Shown here in pieces: positions 20,142 to 28,408 of a stretch of 50,437 nt of DNA. The first letter of the stretch is position 1. The number at the start of each line of letters is the position of its first letter. The notes under the pieces were generated by a model. The model made no database searches. It was given only the letters and a program-made list of their open reading frames with translations, and had not been told where the DNA came from. Source of the stretch: Brevibacillus massiliensis (lineage in GTDB: Bacteria > Bacillota > Bacilli > Brevibacillales > Brevibacillaceae); the NCBI RefSeq assembly GCF_000311785.1, contig NZ_HE978539.1, forward strand, positions 278,345 to 328,781, read 5' to 3'. Position numbers and translations under genes: made by a program.

Positions 20142-20984
20142 ATGAAAAAAGGCAATGCCCTGCTGCTGTTGGCTGTTATCCCGTTTGGCACTTTCGTCGT
20201 CCTGTTCCTCCTCGTTCCGGTGATTTCAATGATCTGGGGAAGCTTCCAAACCGATGGGGGCGGGGCTTTTACCATCGCTCAATACAAGGAAGTACTCTCG
20301 AACCCGTACTATTTCCAGGCGTTTCAAAACAGTGTGCTGATCTCGTTTTTGTCCAGTGCGATCGGCATTATCGCCGCCGTGTTTGCTGCGTATGCCATCA
20401 CCCGTACTCCAAAGCATGTCCGGGAACGACTGCTTGTGATTACCAACCTGACGTCCAATTTCGCCGGTATCCCGCTCGCTTTTGCGTTTATCGTGCTGCT
20501 CGGCAACAGCGGGGTATTTACCCTGTTATGCAAACAACTCGGGATTGACCTGGGTTCGTTTCAGTTGTATTCGTGGACGGGCCTTACTCTTATTTACGTC
20601 TATTTCCAATTACCGCTTGCAGTGATGCTGCTGTACCCGATCTATTACGGGATTCAGGAACAGTGGAAGGAAGCGGCGGAGCTCTTGGGAGCCACATCCA
20701 CAATATTTTGGCTGCGCATCGGACTGCCTGTGCTCTTGCCGGGGATCGCCGGCACGTTCAGCATCTTGTTTGCCAATGCGATGGGCGCGTACGCTTCTGC
20801 CTATGCGCTGACCGGCAGTACCTACAACCTCGTGCCGATCCGGATCGGTGCGCTGGTATCAGGGGATATATTTGCCCGTCCGGAGCTGGGCAGCGCACTT
20901 GCCGTTCTGCTGGGAATGACGTTGGTTGCCGCTTTGCTGCTGAATGAATGGCTGACGCGCAAGATACGGAGGAATCTGTCATGA
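20142..20984 (+). CDS. ABC transporter permease, first subunit (PhnU/PotB-like)
   Basis: A 280-residue permease with about six membrane segments, starting LLLLAVIPFGTFVVLFLLVP. The EAA loop is EQWKEAAELLGATSTIFWLR followed by GLPVLLPG. It belongs to the permease group used with spermidine, Fe3+, thiamine and 2-aminoethylphosphonate binding proteins, consistent with the 18192 protein. AAGGAGTGA precedes ATG 20142. The stop overlaps the next start (ATGA). Confidence 0.85.
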   Translation: MKKGNALLLLAVIPFGTFVVLFLLVPVISMIWGSFQTDGGGAFTIAQYKEVLSNPYYFQAFQNSVLISFLSSAIGIIAAVFAAYAITRTPKHVRERLLVITNLTSNFAGIPLAFAFIVLLGNSGVFTLLCKQLGIDLGSFQLYSWTGLTLIYVYFQLPLAVMLLYPIYYGIQEQWKEAAELLGATSTIFWLRIGLPVLLPGIAGTFSILFANAMGAYASAYALTGSTYNLVPIRIGALVSGDIFARPELGSALAVLLGMTLVAALLLNEWLTRKIRRNLS

Positions 20985-21775
20985 GACGCATGAATCCGTC
21001 CCATATTTCATTTGTCCTCGTGTTGACGTATCTGTTTCTGCCTGTTGCGGCGACATTGATTTATTCGCTTGCGACAGAGTGGAACAAGACAGTCCTGCCG
21101 GAGGGACTGACGCTGAAATGGTTTGCGGAACTATTTCGTGATTTCCCGTTTTTGCAGGCATTGGGAAGGTCCTTTCTGCTGAGCGGGCTGACCACGGTCG
21201 CTGCCTTGATCGTGATGGTGCCGGCCATTTTCGTCATTGTGGTCTACGCTCCGAGGCTGGAGCGATGGGTGCAGACTCTCGTGATGATGACATACGCCGT
21301 GCCGGGTGTCATCATGGCTGTCGGGTTACTCCGCACGTACTCCGGCACAGGTATTCCGATGATTCTCGTTACGGCAGGCGCCTATGTAGTCGGGCTGCTG
21401 CCTTTCATCTATCAGGGGACAAGAAACAGCCTGAGAACGATCCACGCCGCGTCTTTGATGGAAGCAGCCGAACTGTTGGGGGCAAGCAGGGGGCGGGCGT
21501 TTGTGAAAATCATTGTCCCGAATATAATGCCCGGCATCCTGGTAGCGGGACTGCTGTCGTTCTCCATCCTGTTCGGCGAATTCGTACTCGTGAATATGCT
21601 CGTCGGCGGACGTTTTGAAACGCTGCAAATTTACTTGTATGCCAAGCTGTCCAAGAGCGGTCATATCGCCAGCGCGATTACGGTTACGTATTTCCTCTTC
21701 ATGGCGATCATCAGCGGATTGGCAGTCAAATTCTCTCGTGGCAATAAAGCCACCCGCAAGGAGGCTGCATCATGA
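20981..21775 (+). CDS. ABC transporter permease, second subunit (PhnV/PotC-like)
   Basis: A 264-residue permease, partner of the 20142 product. The EAA loop MEAAELLGASRGRAFVKIIV is followed by PNIMPGILVAGLLSFSILFGEF, typical of the second permease in PotBC/PhnUV-type systems. I start it at ATG 20981 (GGAGG eight bases upstream, ATGA overlap), not at an in-frame ATG 33 bases earlier inside the previous gene. It ends in an ATGA overlap with the ATPase gene. Confidence 0.85.
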   Translation: MRRMNPSHISFVLVLTYLFLPVAATLIYSLATEWNKTVLPEGLTLKWFAELFRDFPFLQALGRSFLLSGLTTVAALIVMVPAIFVIVVYAPRLERWVQTLVMMTYAVPGVIMAVGLLRTYSGTGIPMILVTAGAYVVGLLPFIYQGTRNSLRTIHAASLMEAAELLGASRGRAFVKIIVPNIMPGILVAGLLSFSILFGEFVLVNMLVGGRFETLQIYLYAKLSKSGHIASAITVTYFLFMAIISGLAVKFSRGNKATRKEAAS

Positions 21776-22788
21776 GTTACGTTCAAATCAATCACCTGTC
21801 CAAAAAGTTTGGTCAGCAAACCGTTCTGCAGCAGTTGGATTTAACTCTGGAAAAAGGTCAACTGATCACACTGCTTGGTCCGAGCGGATGTGGAAAAAGC
21901 ACGTTATTGCGGATCATTTCCGGTCTGAGCGCGCCGGATTCGGGGACAATCCGCATCGATGGCAAAGACATCACGACAACCCGTCCGAAAGATCGGGAAA
22001 TCGGCATGGTGTTTCAATCATACGCGCTGTTTCCAAATTTGACTGTTGCGGAGAATATCTCATTTGGCCTGGAAATGAAGAAAATGCCAATGGCGCAGAT
22101 TCGGCGCAGTGTACAGGAGACGATCGAACTCGTCGGTCTGCAAGGGAAAGAAAAGGCCTTTCCTCATGAACTGTCCGGCGGGCAGCAGCAGCGTGTAGCC
22201 CTGGCCAGGTCGCTGGTTACCAGGCCGAAAGTGCTGCTGTTGGATGAACCGCTAAGCGCATTGGATGCGCAGATCCGTAAAACGCTGCAGAAACAACTTC
22301 GTTCGATTCAGCGCGAGCTCTCCATGACAACTGTCCTTGTCACTCATGATCAGGAAGAGGCCATGGCGGTCAGTGACCGCATCTGTATCATGGATGCAGG
22401 CCGAATTGTCCAGCAAGGCACTCCGCACGAGATTTACACCCGACCGCGTTGCGAATTTGTCGCTCGGTTTATCGGCAGCTACAACGTGCTGACTGCGGAG
22501 GAATTGCTCAGGCTGGCGCCGGAATTTTCCTGCTCCAGCGCCAAGCTGTACGCGATTCGTCCGGAGACGTTGCGCGATCAGGAGATGGAAGATGGCATCG
22601 CAGTGACAGGAACAGTCGATAACGTCACGATGCTCGGCAATATCACACGGTATGAGATTAGCGCTGTCGGCGTTCGGCTGTTCGCCGATTACCTGCACCA
22701 TTCGTGGGAGCCCCAGGACATCGGCAGAAAAAAGACAATCTATCTCGACCCCAAGGATGTGATCCCGCTCGATGACGCTTCTGCCTGA
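21772..22788 (+). CDS. ABC transporter ATP-binding protein (PotA/PhnT-like)
   Basis: A 338-residue ATPase. Walker A is GPSGCGKST, the Q loop is MVFQSYALFPN, the signature is LSGGQQQRVALARS, Walker B is LLLDEPLSALD, and the switch is VTHDQEEAM. A TOBE-like C-terminus follows with YAIRPETLR. It energises the 20142/20981 permeases. It starts in an ATGA overlap and its 3' end overlaps the regulator gene by 17 bp. Confidence 0.88.
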   Translation: MSYVQINHLSKKFGQQTVLQQLDLTLEKGQLITLLGPSGCGKSTLLRIISGLSAPDSGTIRIDGKDITTTRPKDREIGMVFQSYALFPNLTVAENISFGLEMKKMPMAQIRRSVQETIELVGLQGKEKAFPHELSGGQQQRVALARSLVTRPKVLLLDEPLSALDAQIRKTLQKQLRSIQRELSMTTVLVTHDQEEAMAVSDRICIMDAGRIVQQGTPHEIYTRPRCEFVARFIGSYNVLTAEELLRLAPEFSCSSAKLYAIRPETLRDQEMEDGIAVTGTVDNVTMLGNITRYEISAVGVRLFADYLHHSWEPQDIGRKKTIYLDPKDVIPLDDASA

Positions 22789-23569
22789 AGAACGCAAGCA
22801 ACACATCCTGGAACAGCTCCAGCGTCACGGCAAGATCCAAGTCGCGGAGTTGGCCAGATGCCTGACCGTTACACCAGAGACAATCCGCCGCGATCTCGAC
22901 GACTTGGAGAAACAAAAGCTGTTGCAACGAGTGCACGGCGGCGCCATATCTTATGTTCACGCCAAGCTGGAGCCGCACTTCAAAAAAAAGCAGGGGATCA
23001 AGAGAGAGGCCAAAATCAGTGTTGGGAGAAAAGCCGCGTCGCTTGTTCAAGATGGAGACACGATAGCGCTTGACGTCGGGACGACTACGCTTGAGCTTGC
23101 CCGGGCGCTGAAGGGTGTCATCCGCCTGACTGTGGTCACGAATTCACTGCCGGCCGCAACTGTATTAAATGAGCTGCTGGAAGCGAAAGTATTCGACGGC
23201 AGAGTCATTGTACTCGGCGGTGTTACGAATCCAAGACAAAAATCGATCACCGGAGCGCTGACGTGTGAATTGCTTTCCCGCTTCCGCTTTGACAAGGCAT
23301 TTATTTCCTGCGGGGGGATTACGCCAGACGGCATAAGCGATTATGATATGGAAGAGGCGTTGTGCTCGGCTCAAATGGTTCAGCGCTCCGAACGGGTATA
23401 CGTACTTGCGGATGGAACGAAACTGGCAGAAACCCAGCTTTACCGTATTTGCAGACCGGAAGACGTAACCGCCATCATATGCGACCAGCAGATGCCGGAT
23501 CACTGGCGTTCCACGGGTCGGTTCACAGATTGGATCACGGCTGGCAGGCAAAAAGGAGAAGAGACATGA
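22772..23569 (+). CDS. DeoR/GlpR family transcriptional regulator
   Basis: A 265-residue repressor-type regulator. The N-terminal helix-turn-helix covers residues 3-56 (ERKQHILEQLQRHG, VAELARCLTVTPETIRRDL) and ends in the family mark LLQRVHGGA. The C-terminal DeoR sensor domain has the phosphosugar-binding segment DVGTTTLELARAL and VVTNSLPAA. GlpR-type members sense glycerol-3-phosphate or phosphosugars. Inside this operon it probably senses a phosphorylated product of the imported compound. It overlaps both neighbours. Confidence 0.87.
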   Translation: MTLLPEERKQHILEQLQRHGKIQVAELARCLTVTPETIRRDLDDLEKQKLLQRVHGGAISYVHAKLEPHFKKKQGIKREAKISVGRKAASLVQDGDTIALDVGTTTLELARALKGVIRLTVVTNSLPAATVLNELLEAKVFDGRVIVLGGVTNPRQKSITGALTCELLSRFRFDKAFISCGGITPDGISDYDMEEALCSAQMVQRSERVYVLADGTKLAETQLYRICRPEDVTAIICDQQMPDHWRSTGRFTDWITAGRQKGEET

Positions 23570-24567
23570 AGGTGGATTATCATCTGCATTTGGAAGAAGG
23601 GCCGTATTCGTTTCGATGGCTCGACCGGACCAATACGGCGCTTGATTGGTTTCATCCGATTGATGCGACAAAACACACCCGTGACTGGCTACAGGCAAGT
23701 TATGCGCGTCTGCATGCCCGGCTGGAGCGCGGAGCGTACGATGCCGCATGGATCGATTTGTATCTGGAAGAAGCGCTGCGAAAGGGCCTGAAAGAAGTTG
23801 GGATTGTCGAGCATTTGTATCGGTTCCAAGAGGCTCGCTCCTATTTTGAGCGTCATATGGAGCTGGGAGATTCCGAACTAGGCCGTCTGCAAACCACCTG
23901 GCTGCAGCAGGTATGTACGGAGAACGTGGATGATTTTGTCGCCGCCATTCAAACGGCGAAGCCAAGGTGGGCCGAGAAAGGGGTTCAACTTCGGCTCGGG
24001 ATCGAAGCGGATTATTTTACAGGCGGCGAGGCCGAATTAACGCAGCTGCTGAACTTGGCAAACTGGGATTACGTTATCGGGTCTGTCCACTTTATTGACG
24101 GGTGGGGGTTTGATAATCCGGATGTCAGCCACCTGTTTGAGCAATACGATCTGCCTGATCTCTACCGCTGGTTTTTCGGGGTTGTGGAAAGCATGATTCG
24201 AAGCGGTTTGTTTGACATAGCCGCCCACCTTGACAATCTTAAAGTCTTTCGTTACCGGCCGGATGAGGCCTTGCTTCTGCCGCTGTATGAGCAGATTGCT
24301 GCAGCGCTGCATGAGACCGATACGGCGACAGAAGTAAATGCGGGACTTTATTACCGCTATCCGGTTCGTGAAATGTGTCCGAGTCCGGCTTTTATTGAAG
24401 TGCTGCGAAAGCATGGAGTGGTGTTCACCCTGTCGTCGGATGCTCACTTTCCTGACGATATCGGCAAGTACGTCGCAGAAAACGCCGCCATGTTGAAACA
24501 ACAAGGAGTAGGAGAAATCGCCACGTTTGCTGCCAGGCAGCGAGTGATGAAACCCTTGCAGGCATAA
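23566..24567 (+). CDS. PHP-domain phosphoesterase (histidinol-phosphatase-like)
   Basis: A 333-residue cytoplasmic metal-dependent phosphoesterase. PHP metal motifs are in order: DYHLHLEE near the N-terminus, GIVEHLYRF, GIEADYF, GSVHFIDGW, DIAAHLDNLKVF, and SSDAHFPDDIG near the end. Histidine biosynthesis is unlikely, because no his genes are nearby and the gene is coupled by ATGA to the DeoR regulator. More likely it dephosphorylates the product of the 19276 phosphodiesterase. AAGGAG lies seven bases before ATG 23566. It is the last gene of the operon. Confidence 0.82.
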   Translation: MKVDYHLHLEEGPYSFRWLDRTNTALDWFHPIDATKHTRDWLQASYARLHARLERGAYDAAWIDLYLEEALRKGLKEVGIVEHLYRFQEARSYFERHMELGDSELGRLQTTWLQQVCTENVDDFVAAIQTAKPRWAEKGVQLRLGIEADYFTGGEAELTQLLNLANWDYVIGSVHFIDGWGFDNPDVSHLFEQYDLPDLYRWFFGVVESMIRSGLFDIAAHLDNLKVFRYRPDEALLLPLYEQIAAALHETDTATEVNAGLYYRYPVREMCPSPAFIEVLRKHGVVFTLSSDAHFPDDIGKYVAENAAMLKQQGVGEIATFAARQRVMKPLQA

Positions 24568-24601
24568 GTCCTTGAAGTTTGTTTAGTGAAGTTCTTCCAA
24601 A

Positions 24602-24648
24602 GGCACCGTCCCTTCCCCGATGAACGGGAGGGGATGCGATTCTTTTGT
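24602..24648 (+). terminator. Probable terminator of the second importer operon
   Basis: GGCACCGTCCCTTCCCCG can fold on CGGGAGGGGATGC around an ATGAA loop, with mismatches, followed by ATTCTTTTGTC. It lies 35 bp after the PHP gene. Confidence 0.5.
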
Positions 24649-24846
24649 CTGCTCCTGCCTGGGCGAGCGATTTGCCCAGCGTGACCAACTGCTTCAGCCT
24701 GGGATCGCTCACTTCAGACATGCCGCTGAGCAATATTCCGCCCAGGGTTCGATCAGGATAGGTCAGCATGAATTCCAGCGCAATGGAGCCGCCGGTTGAA
24801 TAACCGCAAAGGTATCCCCGGGAAATCCCCAATTTATCGATAGGTT
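24645..24846 (-). pseudogene. Fragment of an alpha/beta hydrolase
   Basis: The minus strand encodes DKLGISRGYLCGYSTGGSIA, then LEFMLTYPDR and LLSGMSEVSDPRLKQLVTLG. This is the nucleophile-elbow region (G-Y-S-T-G) of an alpha/beta hydrolase. No start, no N-terminal oxyanion segment and no catalytic Asp/His part remain, and the frame runs on into the PHP gene antisense. It is a leftover of about 65 codons, probably cut when the neighbouring operon arrived. The gap 24568-24995 otherwise holds only the terminator and the sigma-W promoter. Confidence 0.7.
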
Positions 24847-24894
24847 TTCCTCTAGTATTGCCTCGCTTTTTGCAGATTTTGCAGGGAAATTATC

Positions 24895-24919
24895 GAAACC
24901 TTTATACAAAAAAAACGTA
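24895..24919 (+). promoter_or_regulatory. Sigma-W promoter of the nfeD-floT operon
   Basis: GAAAC (24895-24899), a 16-base spacer and CGTA (24916-24919) match the sigma-W consensus TGAAAC-N16-CGTA except for C in place of the first T/G position. The spacer has the A/T-rich run typical of these promoters. In B. subtilis the yuaF-floT operon is sigma-W controlled, which supports the call. Confidence 0.8.
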
Positions 24920-24995
24920 CTACATAATAAGAAAACAAATTCCATTAATGGAATTGACTGCGAATGCTTGCCGCTGAAAGAAGGGGGTGAAAAGC

Positions 24996-25505
24996 ATGGC
25001 TTGGCCGGAGATTCTGTTTCTTGTCTGTGTCGGCATCGGCCTTATCTACGCTTGTATCAACCTTTTGTTTGGCGACACGACAAGCCATCTGCCGCATTTT
25101 GAGCTTCCGCTGCTGCAGCCGCTGTCTTTGATGAGCGGACTTACCTCGTTTGGCGGATGCGGATACCTTTTGTACCGCTGGACCGCGCTTGCCCTTCCGA
25201 GCGTCTTCTTGGGGGCGGCTGCCGCCGGGATAGCCATTACGGTCATTTCTTACTTCATATGGGTCAAACCGATGAAGGATGCCGAGGTTTCGACAGGTTA
25301 CTCCCTTCAACAGTTGACCGGAAAAATCGGTGAAGTTCTCACGGCCATACCGGAAACAGGTCTGGGGGAAGTCGTCATCCCGATGATTACCGGGACGACC
25401 AACCACATTGCCGCAAGCATGGACAAGGTGAGCATTCCCGCGGGAACTCGCGTCGTCGTCGTCGAGGTAAAGGATCACGTGTTGTATGTAGTGCCATTTC
25501 AATAG
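24996..25505 (+). CDS. yuaF: NfeD-like membrane protein (YuaF type)
   Basis: A 169-residue protein with three predicted membrane segments (about 5-22, 43-62 and 70-90), then a soluble OB-fold-like NfeD domain with TGKIGEVLTAIPETGLGEVV and GTRVVVVEVKDHVLYV. Short NfeD proteins of this type work with flotillin in membrane-domain organisation. SD AAGGGGGTGA lies five bases before ATG 24996. It is followed after 17 bp by floT, the same order as yuaF-floT in B. subtilis. Confidence 0.85.
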   Translation: MAWPEILFLVCVGIGLIYACINLLFGDTTSHLPHFELPLLQPLSLMSGLTSFGGCGYLLYRWTALALPSVFLGAAAAGIAITVISYFIWVKPMKDAEVSTGYSLQQLTGKIGEVLTAIPETGLGEVVIPMITGTTNHIAASMDKVSIPAGTRVVVVEVKDHVLYVVPFQ

Positions 25506-25522
25506 AAGGGGAGAGATTGTGG

Positions 25523-27046
25523 ATGTTTGAACCTGGCGTTTCCGTCATCTTGGTTGTCGTCATCGCCATCTTGGCCATATTGGGAATCACTTTTTGGGCG
25601 CGGTATAAAACAGTCGGCGCTGACCAGGCCATGATCGTTACAGGCAGTTATCTGGGCAGCAAAAACGTGCTGACAGACGAGCAAGGGAGGAAGATGAAGA
25701 TTGTCCGCGGCGGCGGAGCGTTCATTCTGCCGATATTCCAGCAGGCCAATTACATCAGTTTGCTGTCGCAAAAGCTGGAGGTATCTACGCCCGAAGTGTA
25801 CACGGAGCAGGGCGTGCCCGTGATGGCGGACGGGACCGCGATTATCAAGGTAGGCGGTTCGATTGAAGAGATTGCCACCGCCGCCGAGCAGTTTATGGGA
25901 AAAACGGACGAAGCGCTGAAGGCCGAAGCGCAGGAAGTCCTGGAGGGTTACCTGCGGGCGATTCTCGGCAGCATGACGGTGGAGGAGATCTACCGGAACC
26001 GGGAGCGCTTCGCGCAGGAAGTGCAGGCTGTAGCAGCGAAAGACTTGAAAAAGATGGGCCTGACGGTTGTCAGCTTTACGATCAAAGAAGTGCGCGACAA
26101 GAACGGCTACCTGGCTGCCCTGGGGATTCCGCAGATTGCCGCCGTCAAACGGGACGCGGTCATCTCCCAGGCGGAAGCGGACAAGGAAGCGCGGATTCGC
26201 CAGGCGAGGGCGGAAGAAGAAGCGCGAAAGGCAGAACTTTTGAAAGAGACCAATATCGCCGAAGCGCAAAAGGAGAAAGAACTGAAGGTCTCCGCCTTTA
26301 AACAGGAGCAGGACCGGGCCAGGGCGATTGCCGACCAGGCATATACGCTGCAGGAAGTAATGACCAGGCAGCAAGTGACGGAAGAAGAAATGAAAATCGA
26401 CATCGTCCGGAAAGAAAAGCAGATCGAACTGGAAGAAAAAGAAATCCTTCGCCGCGAAAAGCAGTACGATGCGGAAGTGAAGAAAAAGGCCGACGCCGAC
26501 CGCTATGCGGTTGAGCAGGCGGCAGAAGCGGAAAAGGCGAGGAAGATGCGGGAAGCCGATGCCTTGAAGTACCGGATCGAGGCGGAGGCAAAGGCGCTGG
26601 CGGAACAAAAGCGGATCGAGGGTCTGGCTGTCGCGGAAGCGGAGAAGGCCAAAGGTACGGCGGAGGCGGAAGTTACCCGTCTGAAGCTGGAAGCGGAAGC
26701 AGAAGGGAAACAAAAGCTGGCCGAAGCGTACGAGAAGTTCGGGCAAGCGGCGGTGCTGGACATCGTGGCCAAGATGCTGCCTGAGTTGGCCGCCAAGGTG
26801 GCTGAGCCGATGAAGGCGATCGACAAGGTGACGATCATCGACTCCGCCAACGGTCAAGGGGACGGCGTCAATCGGTTGAGCATGAACGTCACCAAAATGA
26901 TGACCCAGCTTCCCGAGATGCTGAAAGACGTGTCCGGGCTGGATATGAACAAAATGATCGCCGGCTTCATGCAGGCGGACAAAAACACGGCGCAAGAGGT
27001 GAAAGCGGCGGCAGGCGAAGAGAAGAGCGGCACGTCCGAAGCCTAA
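25523..27046 (+). CDS. floT: Flotillin FloT
   Basis: A 507-residue membrane scaffold protein of the SPFH family. An N-terminal hydrophobic hairpin (residues 6-28) is followed by the SPFH domain (about 30-200, with KIVRGGGAFILPIFQQ and GYLRAILGSMTVEEIYRNR). A long Ala/Glu/Lys-rich coiled coil covers about 205-410. The end, with VAKMLPELAAKVAEPMKAID and a C-terminal oligomerisation part, is typical of FloT/YuaG. SD AAGGGGAGAG lies eight bases before ATG 25523. It responds to cell-envelope stress through sigma-W. Confidence 0.92.
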   Translation: MFEPGVSVILVVVIAILAILGITFWARYKTVGADQAMIVTGSYLGSKNVLTDEQGRKMKIVRGGGAFILPIFQQANYISLLSQKLEVSTPEVYTEQGVPVMADGTAIIKVGGSIEEIATAAEQFMGKTDEALKAEAQEVLEGYLRAILGSMTVEEIYRNRERFAQEVQAVAAKDLKKMGLTVVSFTIKEVRDKNGYLAALGIPQIAAVKRDAVISQAEADKEARIRQARAEEEARKAELLKETNIAEAQKEKELKVSAFKQEQDRARAIADQAYTLQEVMTRQQVTEEEMKIDIVRKEKQIELEEKEILRREKQYDAEVKKKADADRYAVEQAAEAEKARKMREADALKYRIEAEAKALAEQKRIEGLAVAEAEKAKGTAEAEVTRLKLEAEAEGKQKLAEAYEKFGQAAVLDIVAKMLPELAAKVAEPMKAIDKVTIIDSANGQGDGVNRLSMNVTKMMTQLPEMLKDVSGLDMNKMIAGFMQADKNTAQEVKAAAGEEKSGTSEA

Positions 27047-27047
27047 G

Positions 27048-27506
27048 TCACCTGCCGCTGCTGTTTGCGATTTCAAACTCCCTGGCAAAAAAGCGGCCGC
27101 CCGCCATTTGGTACAGTTTCAGTTCGGGCCGATCCGGCCGGGCGAGGGAGAGGATCCAGTAACTCAGCTCAGGGTAATGCCAGCCGGCATGGTCGGCGGC
27201 AGAGGGGATGGCGGGGGTCCGGGGATGGGTGTGAACGCAGCCCAGCCAGCGAAGCTCCCGTTCCCGCAGAAGCTGTAAGGTGCCGATGAGCGCCGGACCG
27301 CTCCAGGAAAAAGTGTCTGTTGCGGTCGTTTCCGATACATTTGCGAAATGGCAGGTAATGGCTGCACCTCGTCCGGCCAGCAGAGCAGAATATTCATAAG
27401 GCAGCGCCTCACGCCCTTCCGCGATGAGGCGCTTCACCACTTTTCCGTCAATCTTCAGTTTGGTATGCTTATGTGCGAAGGGTTGGCCCAAAATATCAGG
27501 GAGCAT
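27048..27506 (-). CDS. JAB/JAMM-domain (Mov34/M67) metalloprotease-like protein
   Basis: A 152-residue protein of the prokaryotic JAMM (Prok-JAB) type. Zinc motifs are present: a Glu in ALPYEYSALLAG and HTHPRTPAIPSAAD, which gives H-x-H, ten or so residues, then S-x-x-D. Such proteins cleave isopeptide bonds or process sulfur-carrier proteins; no ubiquitin-like partner lies nearby. ATG 27506 is chosen because AAAGGAG lies eight bases upstream; a GTG at 27524 lacks one. The stop is one base from the convergent floT stop. Its start is divergent from the DUF72 gene with only 31 bp between. Confidence 0.78.
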   Translation of the reverse strand: MLPDILGQPFAHKHTKLKIDGKVVKRLIAEGREALPYEYSALLAGRGAAITCHFANVSETTATDTFSWSGPALIGTLQLLRERELRWLGCVHTHPRTPAIPSAADHAGWHYPELSYWILSLARPDRPELKLYQMAGGRFFAREFEIANSSGR

Positions 27507-27537
27507 CTGTCTCGCTCCTTTCACAAGGAATGGTATG

Positions 27538-28398
27538 ATGGAAAGCCGTATTTCGATTGGCGTGTGCGGCTGGGGAGATCACGACGATCTGTACGCGCAA
27601 GGAGTGCGCAGCCGTGACAAGCTGGCAGTCTACGCCAGCCACTTTCCGATCGTCGAGCTGGACAGTTCGTTTTACGCCATTCTACCACAGAAAAACTATC
27701 AGGCATGGGCGCGGGAGACGCCCGATACCTTTGGCTTTATCGTGAAGCCCCATCAGGCGATGACCGGCCACAGGCGCAGCGGACCGGAAGCGGAAATGGG
27801 CCGGGAAGAGCTGTTTTCCCGGTTTGAGGAGAGCATCCAGCCGCTCGTCAGCGCGGGAAAACTAAAAGCGCTCTTGTTCCAGTTTCCGCCGTGGTTTGAC
27901 TGCGTGCGCGAACATGTAAACTACGTCCAGCTGTGCGTTCGGGCCTTTCCCCGCTATCTGGTCGCCGTCGAGTTTCGCAACCGCAGCTGGTTTGAGCCTC
28001 ATTTTCGCGAACGCACCCTGGCTCTGTTGGAGGATCTGGGCGCGGTGCACGTCGTGTGTGACGAACCTCAAGTCGGAACCGGCTGTGTCCCGATCGTCCC
28101 TGCGGTGACCCAGCCGCAGCTGTCGCTCGTTCGCTTCCACGGGCGCAATGTATCGGGGTGGAGAGATCCCGGAGCAGGTCAAAACTGGCGGGATGTGCGC
28201 TATCTGTACAAGTACAGCGAAGAAGAACTGCGCGAGTGGGTCCCGATCATCAGGCAGTTGCAAGAAAAGGCAAAAAAGGTATACATTTTATTTAACAACA
28301 ACTCAGGCGGTGACGCGGCGGGAAATGCCAAGCAATTCATGGAGCTTCTCGGCGTAAAACCTTCAGGGCTTCACCCGCGGCAGTTGGAAATGTTTTAA
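27538..28398 (+). CDS. yunF: DUF72 family protein (YunF-like)
   Basis: A 286-residue protein of the DUF72 TIM-barrel family. Marks are ISIGVCGWGDHDDLY at the start, FPIVELDSSFYAI, FGFIVKPHQAMTG, LFQFPPWF, AVEFRNRSW and VRFHGRN, and the end YILFNNNSGGDAAGNAKQ. The biochemical function is unknown. ATG 27535 and ATG 27538 are both possible; AAGGAA at 27525-27530 fits the second better. It starts the yun block in the order yunF, yunE, yunD, as in B. subtilis. Confidence 0.82.
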   Translation: MESRISIGVCGWGDHDDLYAQGVRSRDKLAVYASHFPIVELDSSFYAILPQKNYQAWARETPDTFGFIVKPHQAMTGHRRSGPEAEMGREELFSRFEESIQPLVSAGKLKALLFQFPPWFDCVREHVNYVQLCVRAFPRYLVAVEFRNRSWFEPHFRERTLALLEDLGAVHVVCDEPQVGTGCVPIVPAVTQPQLSLVRFHGRNVSGWRDPGAGQNWRDVRYLYKYSEEELREWVPIIRQLQEKAKKVYILFNNNSGGDAAGNAKQFMELLGVKPSGLHPRQLEMF

Positions 28399-28408
28399 GG
28401 AGAATTCC

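Noticed and set aside
23566-24567. Histidinol phosphatase of histidine biosynthesis
   Set aside because: No his genes are nearby and it is coupled to a DeoR regulator and an importer, so a different phosphoester is more likely.
25499-27088. A 529-codon minus-strand open frame opposite floT
   Set aside because: It is the antisense of the Ala/Glu/Lys-rich coiled coil. The composition (very high Phe, Leu, Arg) is artificial and flotillin on the plus strand is certain.
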